DNA of 11,717 nt from positions 1-11,717 of the forward strand of contig SYFN01000009.1 of NCBI GenBank assembly GCA_005800405.1, read 5' to 3'. A program made the position numbers and the translations under genes. Positions 1 through 7,408 of this stretch are shown in pieces; the stretch's first letter is position 1, and every line of letters begins with the position of its first letter. The notes under the pieces are model-generated. The model had not been told where the DNA came from. It did not search any database and saw nothing but the letters and a program-made list of their open reading frames with translations. Source of the stretch: Burkholderiales bacterium (GTDB lineage Bacteria > Pseudomonadota > Gammaproteobacteria > Burkholderiales > Burkholderiaceae_D).

Positions 1-196
1 GCAGGAAGCCGAAGCCGTCGGGCAATACTTCGAGCACACCATCGCCGAAAATTTGTTCGCCGGATTTCGCGCGTTTTTTCAGGATGGCGAACATGAGTTC
101 CTGTTTGCGCAGACGGGCCGCGTTGTCAATGTCGAGGCCGATGGCCATTTCCAGTAGGGCGGAAACGTGGAGTGCCTTTAGTTCAGATAGATGCAT
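1..196 (-). CDS. rho: Transcription termination factor Rho, N-terminal fragment (cut by window edge)
   Basis: This encodes the first 65 residues of Rho, the hexameric RNA-dependent ATPase/helicase that ends transcription at C-rich rut sites. The protein begins MHLSELKALHVSALLEMA, continues with ELMFAILKKRAKSGEQIFGDG and reaches VLEVLPDGFGFL. This is the Rho N-terminal helical domain running into the RNA-binding cold-shock-like domain, as recalled from betaproteobacterial Rho. The ATPase core lies outside the window. The start is the ATG at 194-196. No strong Shine-Dalgarno is visible; a GGGA nine bases upstream is the best candidate and sits in a hairpin. The gene lies downstream of trxA in the same direction, a known trxA-rho arrangement. 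The leader (197-303) is C-rich and structured, consistent with the autogenous control known for rho in E. coli. The identification is firm; regulation is inferred. Confidence 0.96.
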   Translation of the reverse strand, partial: MHLSELKALHVSALLEMAIGLDIDNAARLRKQELMFAILKKRAKSGEQIFGDGVLEVLPDGFGFL

Positions 197-205
197 ATGG
201 TCAGG

Positions 206-218
206 TCCCGGGTCGGGA
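206..218 (-). promoter_or_regulatory. Small hairpin at the rho ribosome-binding region
   Basis: Read on the minus strand, TCCCG (214-218), a three-base loop and CGGGA (206-210) form a perfect 5-bp stem. The 3' arm contains GGGA, the only purine-rich stretch near the rho start codon, nine bases before the ATG. If GGGA is the ribosome-binding site, the hairpin would mask it. The stem is short, so this is a weak regulatory call. Confidence 0.3.
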
Positions 219-263
219 AATTGTCAGGTGGGGGAGGATACGACGGTGGAATTGGAAGGAAAA
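210..263 (-). promoter_or_regulatory. C-rich, G-poor leader upstream of rho (rut-like)
   Basis: Over these 54 bases the minus strand contains about 25 C and only 4 G, including a run of five C. C-rich, G-poor, weakly structured RNA is what Rho binds at rut sites. Its location just upstream of the rho start codon suggests that Rho could terminate its own transcript, as known for rho in E. coli. The base bias is seen directly; binding is inferred. Confidence 0.4.
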
Positions 264-289
264 GACTGCGTCACGGATGCGCCGCAGTC
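260..289 (-). terminator. Terminator-like hairpin between trxA and rho
   Basis: On the minus strand GACTGCG (283-289) pairs perfectly with CGCAGTC (264-270) across a 12-base loop, followed directly by UUUU (260-263) and then CCUU. It begins 14 bases after the trxA stop codon. It can act as the trxA terminator or as an attenuator that lets only part of the transcripts into rho. The U tract is short and the loop is large, so efficiency is uncertain. Confidence 0.5.
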
Positions 290-303
290 GGGAATGACGT
301 CGA

Positions 304-630
304 TCAGATATTGCTGTCAATGAAGGAAGTCAGCTGACCTTTAGCCAGTGCGCCGACTTTCTGCGCTGCCGGTACGCCGTTCTTGAACAGGATCAAAGTG
401 GGAATGCCGCGTATGCCAAATTTGGCGGGCACTGCCTGATTCGAGTCCACGTCCATTTTAGCGATCTGGATCTTGCCATCGTATTCCTTGGCGACTTCTT
501 CAAGAATAGGCGCAATCATCTTGCAGGGAACGCACCACTCTGCCCAGAAATCGACGAGTACGGGCTTGTCGGATTTGAGCACGTCGGCTTCGAAGGAGCT
601 GTCGGAAATGTGTTTTATGTTTTCACTCAT
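304..630 (-). CDS. trxA: Thioredoxin 1 with a non-canonical CVPC active site
   Basis: This is a 108-residue cytoplasmic thioredoxin, the usual length of the TrxA family. It reduces protein disulfides and is itself recycled by thioredoxin reductase. Residues 23-37 read [15 protein letters not shown], with the buried Asp at 27 and active-site cysteines 33 and 36. The cis-proline is at 77 in RGIPTLILF, and the C-terminal helix follows. Position 34 is Val (GTT, 529-531) where the family almost always has Gly (CGPC). The rest of the protein looks intact. The start is the ATG at 628-630, preceded by GAGGA (635-639). The reading frame stays open upstream to 792, but the family N-terminus (MSENI) and the ribosome-binding site fix the start. 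The gene is divergent from the addBA operon and upstream of rho. I saw no convincing promoter in 631-962. Confidence 0.95.
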   Translation of the reverse strand: MSENIKHISDSSFEADVLKSDKPVLVDFWAEWCVPCKMIAPILEEVAKEYDGKIQIAKMDVDSNQAVPAKFGIRGIPTLILFKNGVPAAQKVGALAKGQLTSFIDSNI

Positions 631-962
631 GGTGTCCTCAGTGAGAGGGAGTTTCGTAGCTTTAATTGGTGACGTTCTCGCTGGTTTGGCGTGTGCCTTG
701 CCGGGCTTGCTATCACTGCCTTGTTGCTTCTTTATTATCCAGCCTGAGATTATTCTGGCCTGCTGCGCGCACCCTGCGGATGCCGAGCTCAATCAATGTG
801 TGGATTTGAAGCAGAAAATGCTTGGGCGGAAGTATTTTGTATCATAACCGATTTTCGCGAACGTGTGCCCGAAAGCCTGCTCGCAGGAAGCATCCGCCGA
901 TTGAGCGGTCGCATACAATGCGTTTCAATTCCTTTCCGCATCTTCCCGATCCCACCTTAAGC
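631..962. other. Divergent intergenic region between trxA and the addB-like gene
   Basis: This gap should hold promoters for both directions, but I see no clear -35/-10 pair. TACAAT at 914-919 (plus strand) is one mismatch from the -10 consensus but has no recognisable -35 at 16-18 bases. The addB frame stays open back to a TTG at 822 and has an ATG at 918, so part of this region could be coding if an upstream start is used. A small CCTGC/GCAGG inverted repeat lies at 876-887. No RNA gene was recognised. Confidence 0.4.
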
Positions 963-3641
963 ATGACGCCGAGAACGCGCCCCATACCCCCAGGCCCCGG
1001 ATTCTGGCCGCAAGTCGCGCACTATCTGGTGGACGATGCCGGGCCCACAACGGCGAATCCCGATTTGTCGTGGGCATTGGTGCTGGTGCCGGCCTGGCAT
1101 CATGCAGCCTTGCTCAGAAGAGCCCTCTCGGATCGGCTTGGGCCTTCCTTCATTCCGCCGCGCATCCGGACCCTTGCCTCATGGCTGTCGCAGTATCCGC
1201 CCGAGATCGGCGGGCAGGGGGTGGCGTCTTCAGGCGAGCGCCTGATGTCGCTTTATGCATCCTTGCGCGAGCTGCCATGGCTCAAAAAACTCTTTGCTGC
1301 ACGAAGAAATACCGATCTGATGCCGCTTGCGCAGACATTGCTGACCATCTGCGACGAACTGACTGAAGCGCTATTGCCCGCAGCCCTTGCGCAACCCCAG
1401 GTGGTGGAGGATCGCTGGCGCGCTGCGCTCTCTCAGCTATCGCCGCGTGCCGCAGCCTTATTGTCTGATGAGGCGCGATTGGTTTGGAATATCTGCCATG
1501 CAGAGCGCGACGCACGTGATCCCGGCATCCGACGATACGCAGCGATGCAGCGCGCAGCGTCCGAGGCGACGCTGCCTGTGTACTGGTGCGCACCCGCGCA
1601 GCCCAATGTCCTCGAAGAGAGTTTTCTCAATGCCTATGCAGTGCGCCATCCGGTACATCTGATGATCCTTGACTGGTCGCAATCGATATCGGTTGCGGTC
1701 TATCGCGCTGCATGGCCCGAGTTGATGGACGACGGTATGCAGACGCCGACCTCATTGAGCGCAGTCGAGACACCGACCGGTATTGCCTTGTATGAAGCTG
1801 GGGGCATGGAAGACGAAGCGCAGCGCGCAGCGCAAACTATCATCGACTGGCTGAACAACGGCAAGCAACGCATCGCACTCATTCCTCAAGACCGGGTTGT
1901 CGCTCGCCGTGTACGCGCCTTGCTTGAGCGCGCGCAGGTGGTGGTATCGGACGAAACCGGATGGAAGCTTTCCACCACCCGCGCTGCAGCAGTGCTTCAT
2001 GCATGGCTGGCGTTGGCAGCGTCTGGGGGCGAGGTCGTGGCCTTGCTCGATTTTCTGAAATCGCCTTTCCTTTTTGACGATGACCAGCAAGTAGCAGAGC
2101 AGCGCGCTGATATCGAGCAGGCGCTGCTGGCTGGCGGGATTAGTGCTGGCTGGTCGCTCATACTGACCGCCGTGACCCCTTTTCCGCGGGCGAGTTCACT
2201 GGTGGAGGCGATCGCGCGCGAGGTGCAAGGCTGCAGCGGCCGCAAGACCCTGATTGAGTGGGCTGATGCGACCTTGGGAGCATTCGATGCACTGGGTATG
2301 GCATCCGCCATGACTGAGGACATCGCTGGTGCGCAGGTCGTCGCGCTGCTTGGTCAGATTCGTGCCGAGAGTGAGCAGCTCGAGCACCGTTTTTTGCTCG
2401 CCGAGTGGCGCGCGCTGGTGGATTTGCAGATGGAGCAGACCGTTTTCGTTGCGCCGCGCGTTGATCAGCGCGTCATGATGGTGCCCTTGAATGGTACGTC
2501 CTTGCGTGAATTCGATGCTGCCATCGTGCTCGGGGCTGACAGTGACCATCTGCCGTCGCGTCCGACCGAGACCTTGTTTTTTGCAAACGCGGTGCGCCGC
2601 GAGCTTGGCCTGGCAACGCGCGAAAGCCGCCAGCGCCAGCAGCTGCGTGAATTGACCGGTTTGCTGATCAGCTGTCCCGAGGTCGTGCTGTCCTGGCAAG
2701 GCTGGCGAGGCAGTGAAATGAATATGCCGAGCCCGTGGCTGCAGCGACTCGACCTGATGCTCGACAGTGCCACATGCCCCAAGCTGCCACGTCACTCGCC
2801 CCGTCTGCCACAAAAACGACTCAACGCGGTGCCCTCACAAATGCCACGACCCGCTGCGCCCGCTTTGATACCAGAACGTTTGTCTGCCAGCGGTTACAAC
2901 AGTCTTGTTGTTTGCCCTTATCAGTTTTTTGCGTACCGAATGCTCAAGTTGTCCGCTACGGTTGAGTTAAGTGAATTGCCACAAAAGAGAGATTACGGCG
3001 AATGGTTGCATCAGCTACTCAAGCGCTACCACGACACTGTGCGCGAGCAAAGCGTACCTGTACATGAGCGTGAGGCTTGCATGGCCAGCATCAGCGAAGC
3101 CATCTTCACTCAAATTCTGCAAAAAAATCCAGCGGCACTCGGCTACCGATCTCGCTGGGGAAAAATCATGAGCGCGTATGTCGCGTGGGCGAATACCCAT
3201 GAAGCAGAGGGTTGGCAATTCGGTTTTGGTGAGCAGTGGCAGGAGCGTTTGTTATCGTGGGATGGGGGTTCGGTCAAGATCGTTGGTCAAATTGATCGCA
3301 TTGATGTTCGCAAGAATGGTCAGCGTTTGGTTCTGGATTACAAAAGCGCAAAAAAAGACAAGCTCAATAATCGTCTCAAGACAATGGAAGATCATCAGCT
3401 CCCCTTTTATGGTTTGCTGCTGGATCCGCCGCCCGCTGCTGCCGCGTATGTTGCCATCGATGATGAGAAGCCGGCGCTGGCCTCAGCGGACAATTACGCG
3501 ACCTGGCGAGATAGTTTGCAGTCACAAATCATCGCCAATTGGCAGGCGATCTCGGAGGGGGCCAGCTTGCCTGCCTCTGGCACACAGAAAAACTGCGACT
3601 GGTGTGATGCCCGCGGACTCTGCCGCAAGGGAGTGTGGTGA
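963..3641 (+). CDS. addB: AddB-like subunit of a helicase-nuclease (inactivated helicase fold plus PD-(D/E)XK nuclease)
   Basis: This is the predicted AddB partner of the AddA-type protein that follows, acting in double-strand-break end processing before RecA loading. From the ATG at 963 it is 892 residues. The N-terminal region resembles a superfamily I helicase, but the segment where Walker A should be (LSWALVLVPAWHHAALL) has no GKT/S, so ATP binding there is unlikely. A RecC/AddB-like stretch reads REFDAAIVLGADSDHLPSRPTE. The C-terminal nuclease has GQIDRID (Asp778) and VLDYKSAKK (Asp792, Lys794). Cys651 (VCPYQFF) and the C-terminal CDWCDARGLC (Cys878, 881, 887) match the four-cysteine Fe-S pattern of AddB/Cas4-type nucleases. 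The start is uncertain: 963 puts the conserved IPPGPGFWPQ segment near the N-terminus as I recall for relatives, but ATG 918 and TTG 822 are in frame and none has a good ribosome-binding site. It overlaps addA by one base. Confidence 0.88.
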   Translation: MTPRTRPIPPGPGFWPQVAHYLVDDAGPTTANPDLSWALVLVPAWHHAALLRRALSDRLGPSFIPPRIRTLASWLSQYPPEIGGQGVASSGERLMSLYASLRELPWLKKLFAARRNTDLMPLAQTLLTICDELTEALLPAALAQPQVVEDRWRAALSQLSPRAAALLSDEARLVWNICHAERDARDPGIRRYAAMQRAASEATLPVYWCAPAQPNVLEESFLNAYAVRHPVHLMILDWSQSISVAVYRAAWPELMDDGMQTPTSLSAVETPTGIALYEAGGMEDEAQRAAQTIIDWLNNGKQRIALIPQDRVVARRVRALLERAQVVVSDETGWKLSTTRAAAVLHAWLALAASGGEVVALLDFLKSPFLFDDDQQVAEQRADIEQALLAGGISAGWSLILTAVTPFPRASSLVEAIAREVQGCSGRKTLIEWADATLGAFDALGMASAMTEDIAGAQVVALLGQIRAESEQLEHRFLLAEWRALVDLQMEQTVFVAPRVDQRVMMVPLNGTSLREFDAAIVLGADSDHLPSRPTETLFFANAVRRELGLATRESRQRQQLRELTGLLISCPEVVLSWQGWRGSEMNMPSPWLQRLDLMLDSATCPKLPRHSPRLPQKRLNAVPSQMPRPAAPALIPERLSASGYNSLVVCPYQFFAYRMLKLSATVELSELPQKRDYGEWLHQLLKRYHDTVREQSVPVHEREACMASISEAIFTQILQKNPAALGYRSRWGKIMSAYVAWANTHEAEGWQFGFGEQWQERLLSWDGGSVKIVGQIDRIDVRKNGQRLVLDYKSAKKDKLNNRLKTMEDHQLPFYGLLLDPPPAAAAYVAIDDEKPALASADNYATWRDSLQSQIIANWQAISEGASLPASGTQKNCDWCDARGLCRKGVW

Positions 3642-6600
3642 TGATCTTGGGGCAGGATTTTCTTGCAGACGCGCAGTTCGTCGATGCCGATACCTTCATC
3701 AGACTTGCCTGCGATCCTGCGCGCTCGGTATTGGTGGAGGCATGTGCCGGTAGCGGTAAAACCTGGTTATTGGTCTCGCGTCTCTTGCGTCTCTTGCTCG
3801 CAGGTGCCAAGCCGGAGGAATTGCTCGCCATCACGTTTACGCGCAAGGCAGCGCAAGAAATGCGCGAGCGCTTGCTCCGTCTTTTGCATGAGTTGGCACT
3901 GGCGAGTGATGCGAGGGTCGTCGAACTCTTGTATGAGCGCGGCCTGAGCGAGACTGAGGCGCGTGAAAAAATCATGCTGGCGCGTGCTTTGTATGCAGGC
4001 GTTTTGTCCAGTCCGCAGGCGCTTGCCGTCGATACTTTCCACAGCTGGTTTATGCGATTGCTGCAGATCGCACCGCTTTCCTCGGGGGTGCCACACAGCT
4101 TTGCGCTGGTCGAGAACGCCACTGAGCTACGCGACGAGGCTTGGCTGCGTCTGATGAAGTCGCTCAACGATCCGTCCAATGCAGGTTTGCGAGAGGCGCT
4201 GATGACGATCTATGAGCTTGCCGGTGACTGGTCTGGCAAGGAGATGATCGATGCCTTTATCGACAAGCGAGCAGAGTGGTGGGTGGCGAGTGATGCTGGT
4301 GATCCGCTGGATGGGCTACGTCAATTGTGTGGTGAGGATAGTTCGCGTGATGCGCGACTCACGCTCTGGGATGATCAGCCATTGCAGAATCGTTTGCTGC
4401 ACGTTGCCTCTTGTCTTGGCAAGGGTACGACTACACAACAGCAGATTGCATCGGCACTGGAGCAAGCGATGAGTGCGGGTGCCAGTGTCGCTGCGTTTCA
4501 ATCGATTTCAGCGATCTTGCTGACAGCAAAAGACCAGCCGCGCTCGCCGACCATCACACAAGCGATGCGTCAGGTGATGACCGAGGAGCAAGGTGCGTTC
4601 TTGCAAAGCGAATGGAAAGCGCTCGCTGACGTGCTGGTGACACTGAAAAAACGCAGTCAGGACAGGCTGGTTATTCGCCTGAATGAAGCCATTACAAAAA
4701 TAGGCAATGCCTGTCTCGAGCACTACCAGGCGATCAAGGCTGACCGTCGCATGCTGGATTTTTCCGACCTGGAGTGGCATGCATGGCGGCTATTGACCCG
4801 CAGTGATCATGCTGACTACCTGCACTCGCGTATGGATGCGCGCTACCGCCATATTCTCATTGATGAGTTTCAGGATACCAATCCTCTACAGTGGCAGATC
4901 GTACGCGCCTGGCTGTATGCCTATGGTGAGGACTATCAGCGTCCCACTGTCTTCATCGTCGGTGATCCCAAACAATCAATTTATCGCTTCCGCCGTGCCG
5001 AGCCCCGTGTGTTTGAATCAGCACGCGCGCTGCTGCGTTCACAAGGTGCGGCGGATCTGAGGACCAATCTCACCTACCGCAACGGAAAAAATATTGTCGC
5101 CGTACTGAATCAGGCGATGCAGGGGAATTGTCTATACCAGAACCAGGCCACTCGGTCGTCGAGCGAGGGGACGGTATGGCGACTGCCCCTGATACGCGCC
5201 GACGTGCCTGCTCTGGAAAGCGTTACGGAAGGTTTTACCTTGCGCGATCCGCTGCAGGTGTTTCCAACGGAAGACGATGATTTGCGCCGCCAGCAGGAAG
5301 GTTTTATCGTGGGCTGCGCCTTGCAGCAGGCGCGCACACAGCCTGATGGCAGCGTACGCTCTTGGTCCGATATGATGATACTGGTGCGAAGTCGCACGCA
5401 TCTGATTGCCTACGAGCGTGGTTTGCGTGATGCCGGTATTCCTTTCGTATCGAGTCGTGGTGGCGGCTTGCTGGATGCAATTGAGGTCACCGACATTATC
5501 GCTCTGCTGCGCTGGCTGACCATGGCCTTGGATAATCTGGCGCTCGCACAAGTACTCAAGTCACCCATTGGTGGTGCGTCTGATGAAGATCTGATTTTGC
5601 TTGCGCGGGCGGGTGAGGGTAGCTGGTGGCAGCGTCTGTCGTCTTTGTACGAAAGTGTCCCTCACTCACAAACGATGGGGGCGGATTGCACGTCATCAGC
5701 ACCCAACGTGCTCTCTTTTTCATTGCATCGCATCGTGCCGCTGCTGCGCGATTGGCAGCATGCCTCGGCGAGTTTGCCCGTACATGATTTGCTGGACAAG
5801 ATCATGTATCAGGGTCAGCTTGCGCAGCGCTACACGAGTACTTTGCCGGCGTCGATGCGCGCACAAGTGATTGGCAATCTGGACGCCTTTATTGCGCTGT
5901 CTTTGGAAGTTGATGCGGGTCGCTACCCGAGTATTTCGCGCTTTATTGAGACGCTGCGCCGCTTGAAACGGGCCAGTGATCAGGAGGCACCCAATGAGGC
6001 GGATATTGATGTCTCTGCGCAGGCCGTGCGTGTCATGACAATTCACGGTGCCAAAGGGCTGGAGGCTGATGTCGTTGTGCTCATGGGAGCAAATCAAAGC
6101 GAAAGCAATCGTGATCATCTGGGAGTTCTTTGTGAGTGGCCTCAAGATGCTCTGGCACCTACGCATTTTTCGGTATTTGGCAAGAGCGCAGCGCGAGGTT
6201 GGGCGCGCGAATCACTGTTCGCGCAAGAAGAGCATTTTCGTCAACAGGAAAACTGGAATTTGCTCTACGTGGCCGCCACACGTGCAAAGACGATATTGGT
6301 ACTTAGTGGCGTGCATTCTGGTAAAACCGAAGCTGGCATCGTTGCCGGCAGCTGGTACGAAAAATTGCTCCACGCAGACGAGGTGACACCGGACGTCATC
6401 ACAAAGCAAAGCCTGGCGACGAATCAGACATTCGTACTTGACATGTTCGATCCTCCGCTGCTGCCTCCTGTGGAGCGAAAAGCAGGCACGGAAGATGCCG
6501 AGTTCACGCGTGAGGGTAGTTTGCTGCATTTGTTGATGGAGCGCCTCACCGAAACTGAGGTCTGGCCTGTGCAGATACCCGCTACTCGAATGGTTGCGCA

Positions 6601-6973
6601 ATGGCTGGGATGCAGCATGCAACAGTCAGCAGTTGTACGCGAACAGGCAAAGCAGATATTAACATCGAAAGCACTTGAAAAATTTTTCGATCCCGACTGT
6701 TTCGTATTTGCACGTAATGAGATGGAGCTGATCCACGATGGCGAACTGATTAGGCTTGATCGCGTGGTGATGTTTGACGATGCTTTGTGGATTCTTGATT
6801 ACAAACGCAACTATTTTGAATTTCAGCATGCAGATTATCGGTTTCAACTCGAACGGTATCGGCAGGCCTGCCGTTTGTTGTTTTCCAGGGTGCGTATCTG
6901 TTGCGCTTTGATTACCGTCGATGGCGTGCTGTGGGATCTGGATGCGCCGAACGACAACATGGCCCTGGGCTAG
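3641..6973 (+). CDS. addA: AddA-type UvrD-family helicase with C-terminal RecB-like nuclease
   Basis: This is the 1110-residue motor and nuclease subunit of the AddAB complex, which unwinds and resects DNA ends for homologous recombination. Helicase motifs occur in order: Walker A EACAGSGKT (Lys40), motif Ia AITFTRKAAQEMRERL, Walker B LIDEFQD (408-412), motif III GDPKQSIYRFRRA (from 441), motif IV NLTYRN, motif V IHGAKGLEADVV (from 801) and motif VI YVAATRAK (876-883, with Arg881). The C-terminal nuclease has His963 (EGSLLHLL), Asp1040 (LDRVV), Asp1053-Tyr-Lys1055 (LDYKR) and Gln1069/Tyr1073 (QLERY), the full RecB-like set. The start is the ATG at 3641, whose A is the last base of the addB stop codon. 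AAGGGAG (3627-3633) lies seven bases upstream, so translation is probably coupled to addB. Two GTG codons just upstream are less likely starts. Length is normal and no motif is lost. Confidence 0.95.
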   Translation: MILGQDFLADAQFVDADTFIRLACDPARSVLVEACAGSGKTWLLVSRLLRLLLAGAKPEELLAITFTRKAAQEMRERLLRLLHELALASDARVVELLYERGLSETEAREKIMLARALYAGVLSSPQALAVDTFHSWFMRLLQIAPLSSGVPHSFALVENATELRDEAWLRLMKSLNDPSNAGLREALMTIYELAGDWSGKEMIDAFIDKRAEWWVASDAGDPLDGLRQLCGEDSSRDARLTLWDDQPLQNRLLHVASCLGKGTTTQQQIASALEQAMSAGASVAAFQSISAILLTAKDQPRSPTITQAMRQVMTEEQGAFLQSEWKALADVLVTLKKRSQDRLVIRLNEAITKIGNACLEHYQAIKADRRMLDFSDLEWHAWRLLTRSDHADYLHSRMDARYRHILIDEFQDTNPLQWQIVRAWLYAYGEDYQRPTVFIVGDPKQSIYRFRRAEPRVFESARALLRSQGAADLRTNLTYRNGKNIVAVLNQAMQGNCLYQNQATRSSSEGTVWRLPLIRADVPALESVTEGFTLRDPLQVFPTEDDDLRRQQEGFIVGCALQQARTQPDGSVRSWSDMMILVRSRTHLIAYERGLRDAGIPFVSSRGGGLLDAIEVTDIIALLRWLTMALDNLALAQVLKSPIGGASDEDLILLARAGEGSWWQRLSSLYESVPHSQTMGADCTSSAPNVLSFSLHRIVPLLRDWQHASASLPVHDLLDKIMYQGQLAQRYTSTLPASMRAQVIGNLDAFIALSLEVDAGRYPSISRFIETLRRLKRASDQEAPNEADIDVSAQAVRVMTIHGAKGLEADVVVLMGANQSESNRDHLGVLCEWPQDALAPTHFSVFGKSAARGWARESLFAQEEHFRQQENWNLLYVAATRAKTILVLSGVHSGKTEAGIVAGSWYEKLLHADEVTPDVITKQSLATNQTFVLDMFDPPLLPPVERKAGTEDAEFTREGSLLHLLMERLTETEVWPVQIPATRMVAQWLGCSMQQSAVVREQAKQILTSKALEKFFDPDCFVFARNEMELIHDGELIRLDRVVMFDDALWILDYKRNYFEFQHADYRFQLERYRQACRLLFSRVRICCALITVDGVLWDLDAPNDNMALG

Positions 6974-7156
6974 CGACGTTGATATCTCGGCGAATATCCG
7001 GCTTATCTCTTTCGCGCTGGGTCCGCCCATGACCGTCGGGTAACGGTTTGGTTTATTGCAGCGAGCGCTTCTGTTGCTAAATTTATATTTTTGCATGCGA
7101 TGCGCCTGCAAAACTCGCGCAAAATGTGAAGATGCTGCGACAAGTCCCTGAATGTA
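6974..7156. other. Intergenic spacer downstream of addA
   Basis: No gene is recognised here. A TTTTGCA (7089-7095) / TGCAAAA (7107-7113) inverted repeat with an 11-base loop is present. It is AT-rich and lacks a following U run, so it is a poor terminator. A five-base ACCGT/ACGGT repeat also occurs near 7030-7045. I saw no clear intrinsic terminator for the addBA operon. Confidence 0.4.
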
Positions 7157-7186
7157 TTGACGTAAATTCTCTCGCGCGACTATAGT
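7157..7186 (+). promoter_or_regulatory. Sigma70-type promoter for the coiled-coil gene and zapA
   Basis: TTGACG (7157-7162, five of six consensus) is separated by 18 bases from TATAGT (7181-7186, five of six). The predicted transcription start, seven bases past the -10, falls on 7193, the A of the next gene's ATG. This is a good match to the housekeeping consensus. The start point is predicted, not measured. Confidence 0.7.
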
Positions 7187-7192
7187 GCCGCC

Positions 7193-7408
7193 ATGATTTC
7201 CGAATTCGATAAACTGCTGGAAAAAATCGGTCAACTGTCCGAACTCGCGCAGGCATTGCGCCGCGAGAATGCGAGTTTGCGCACCGAAATGGCTGCGCTT
7301 GCCGATGAAAACGCTCGGATGGCATCGCGCATGAAAGAAGCCCACGAGCGGGTCAGCGCTTTGCTGCAGACGATTCCGGCGAATCGAGAGGGTGAGGAAA
7401 CAGCATGA
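7193..7408 (+). CDS. Small coiled-coil protein upstream of zapA (TIGR02449/ZapB-like)
   Basis: This is a 71-residue, highly charged, helical protein: MISEFDKLLEKIGQLSELAQALRRENASLRTEMAALADENARMASRM and onward. Leucine/alanine heptads with the RREN and ADEN segments point to a coiled coil over roughly residues 3-60. There is no signal peptide or membrane segment. Small proteins of this type occur next to zapA in many proteobacteria and are annotated as TIGR02449 or ZapB-like. A role at the division ring is inferred from the neighbour and the coiled coil. The start is secure: an in-frame TAA lies at 7163-7165 and no ATG, GTG or TTG comes between it and ATG 7193. No Shine-Dalgarno is present, and the promoter places the transcript start at the ATG, suggesting a leaderless mRNA. 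The stop codon overlaps the zapA start (ATGA, 7405-7408). Confidence 0.85.
   Translation: MISEFDKLLEKIGQLSELAQALRRENASLRTEMAALADENARMASRMKEAHERVSALLQTIPANREGEETA

Noticed and set aside
631..792. Open frame extending the trxA reading frame upstream by 54 codons
   Set aside because: The family N-terminus and a GAGGA ribosome-binding site fix the start at 630, and the added residues resemble no thioredoxin extension.
2196..2813. 205-codon open frame on the minus strand inside the addB-like gene
   Set aside because: It is antisense to a well-supported nuclease-family gene, has low-complexity composition and shows no recognisable domain.
6659..7345. 228-codon minus-strand open frame spanning the end of addA and the coiled-coil gene
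   Set aside because: It is antisense to two supported genes and to a promoter, with no recognisable domain.
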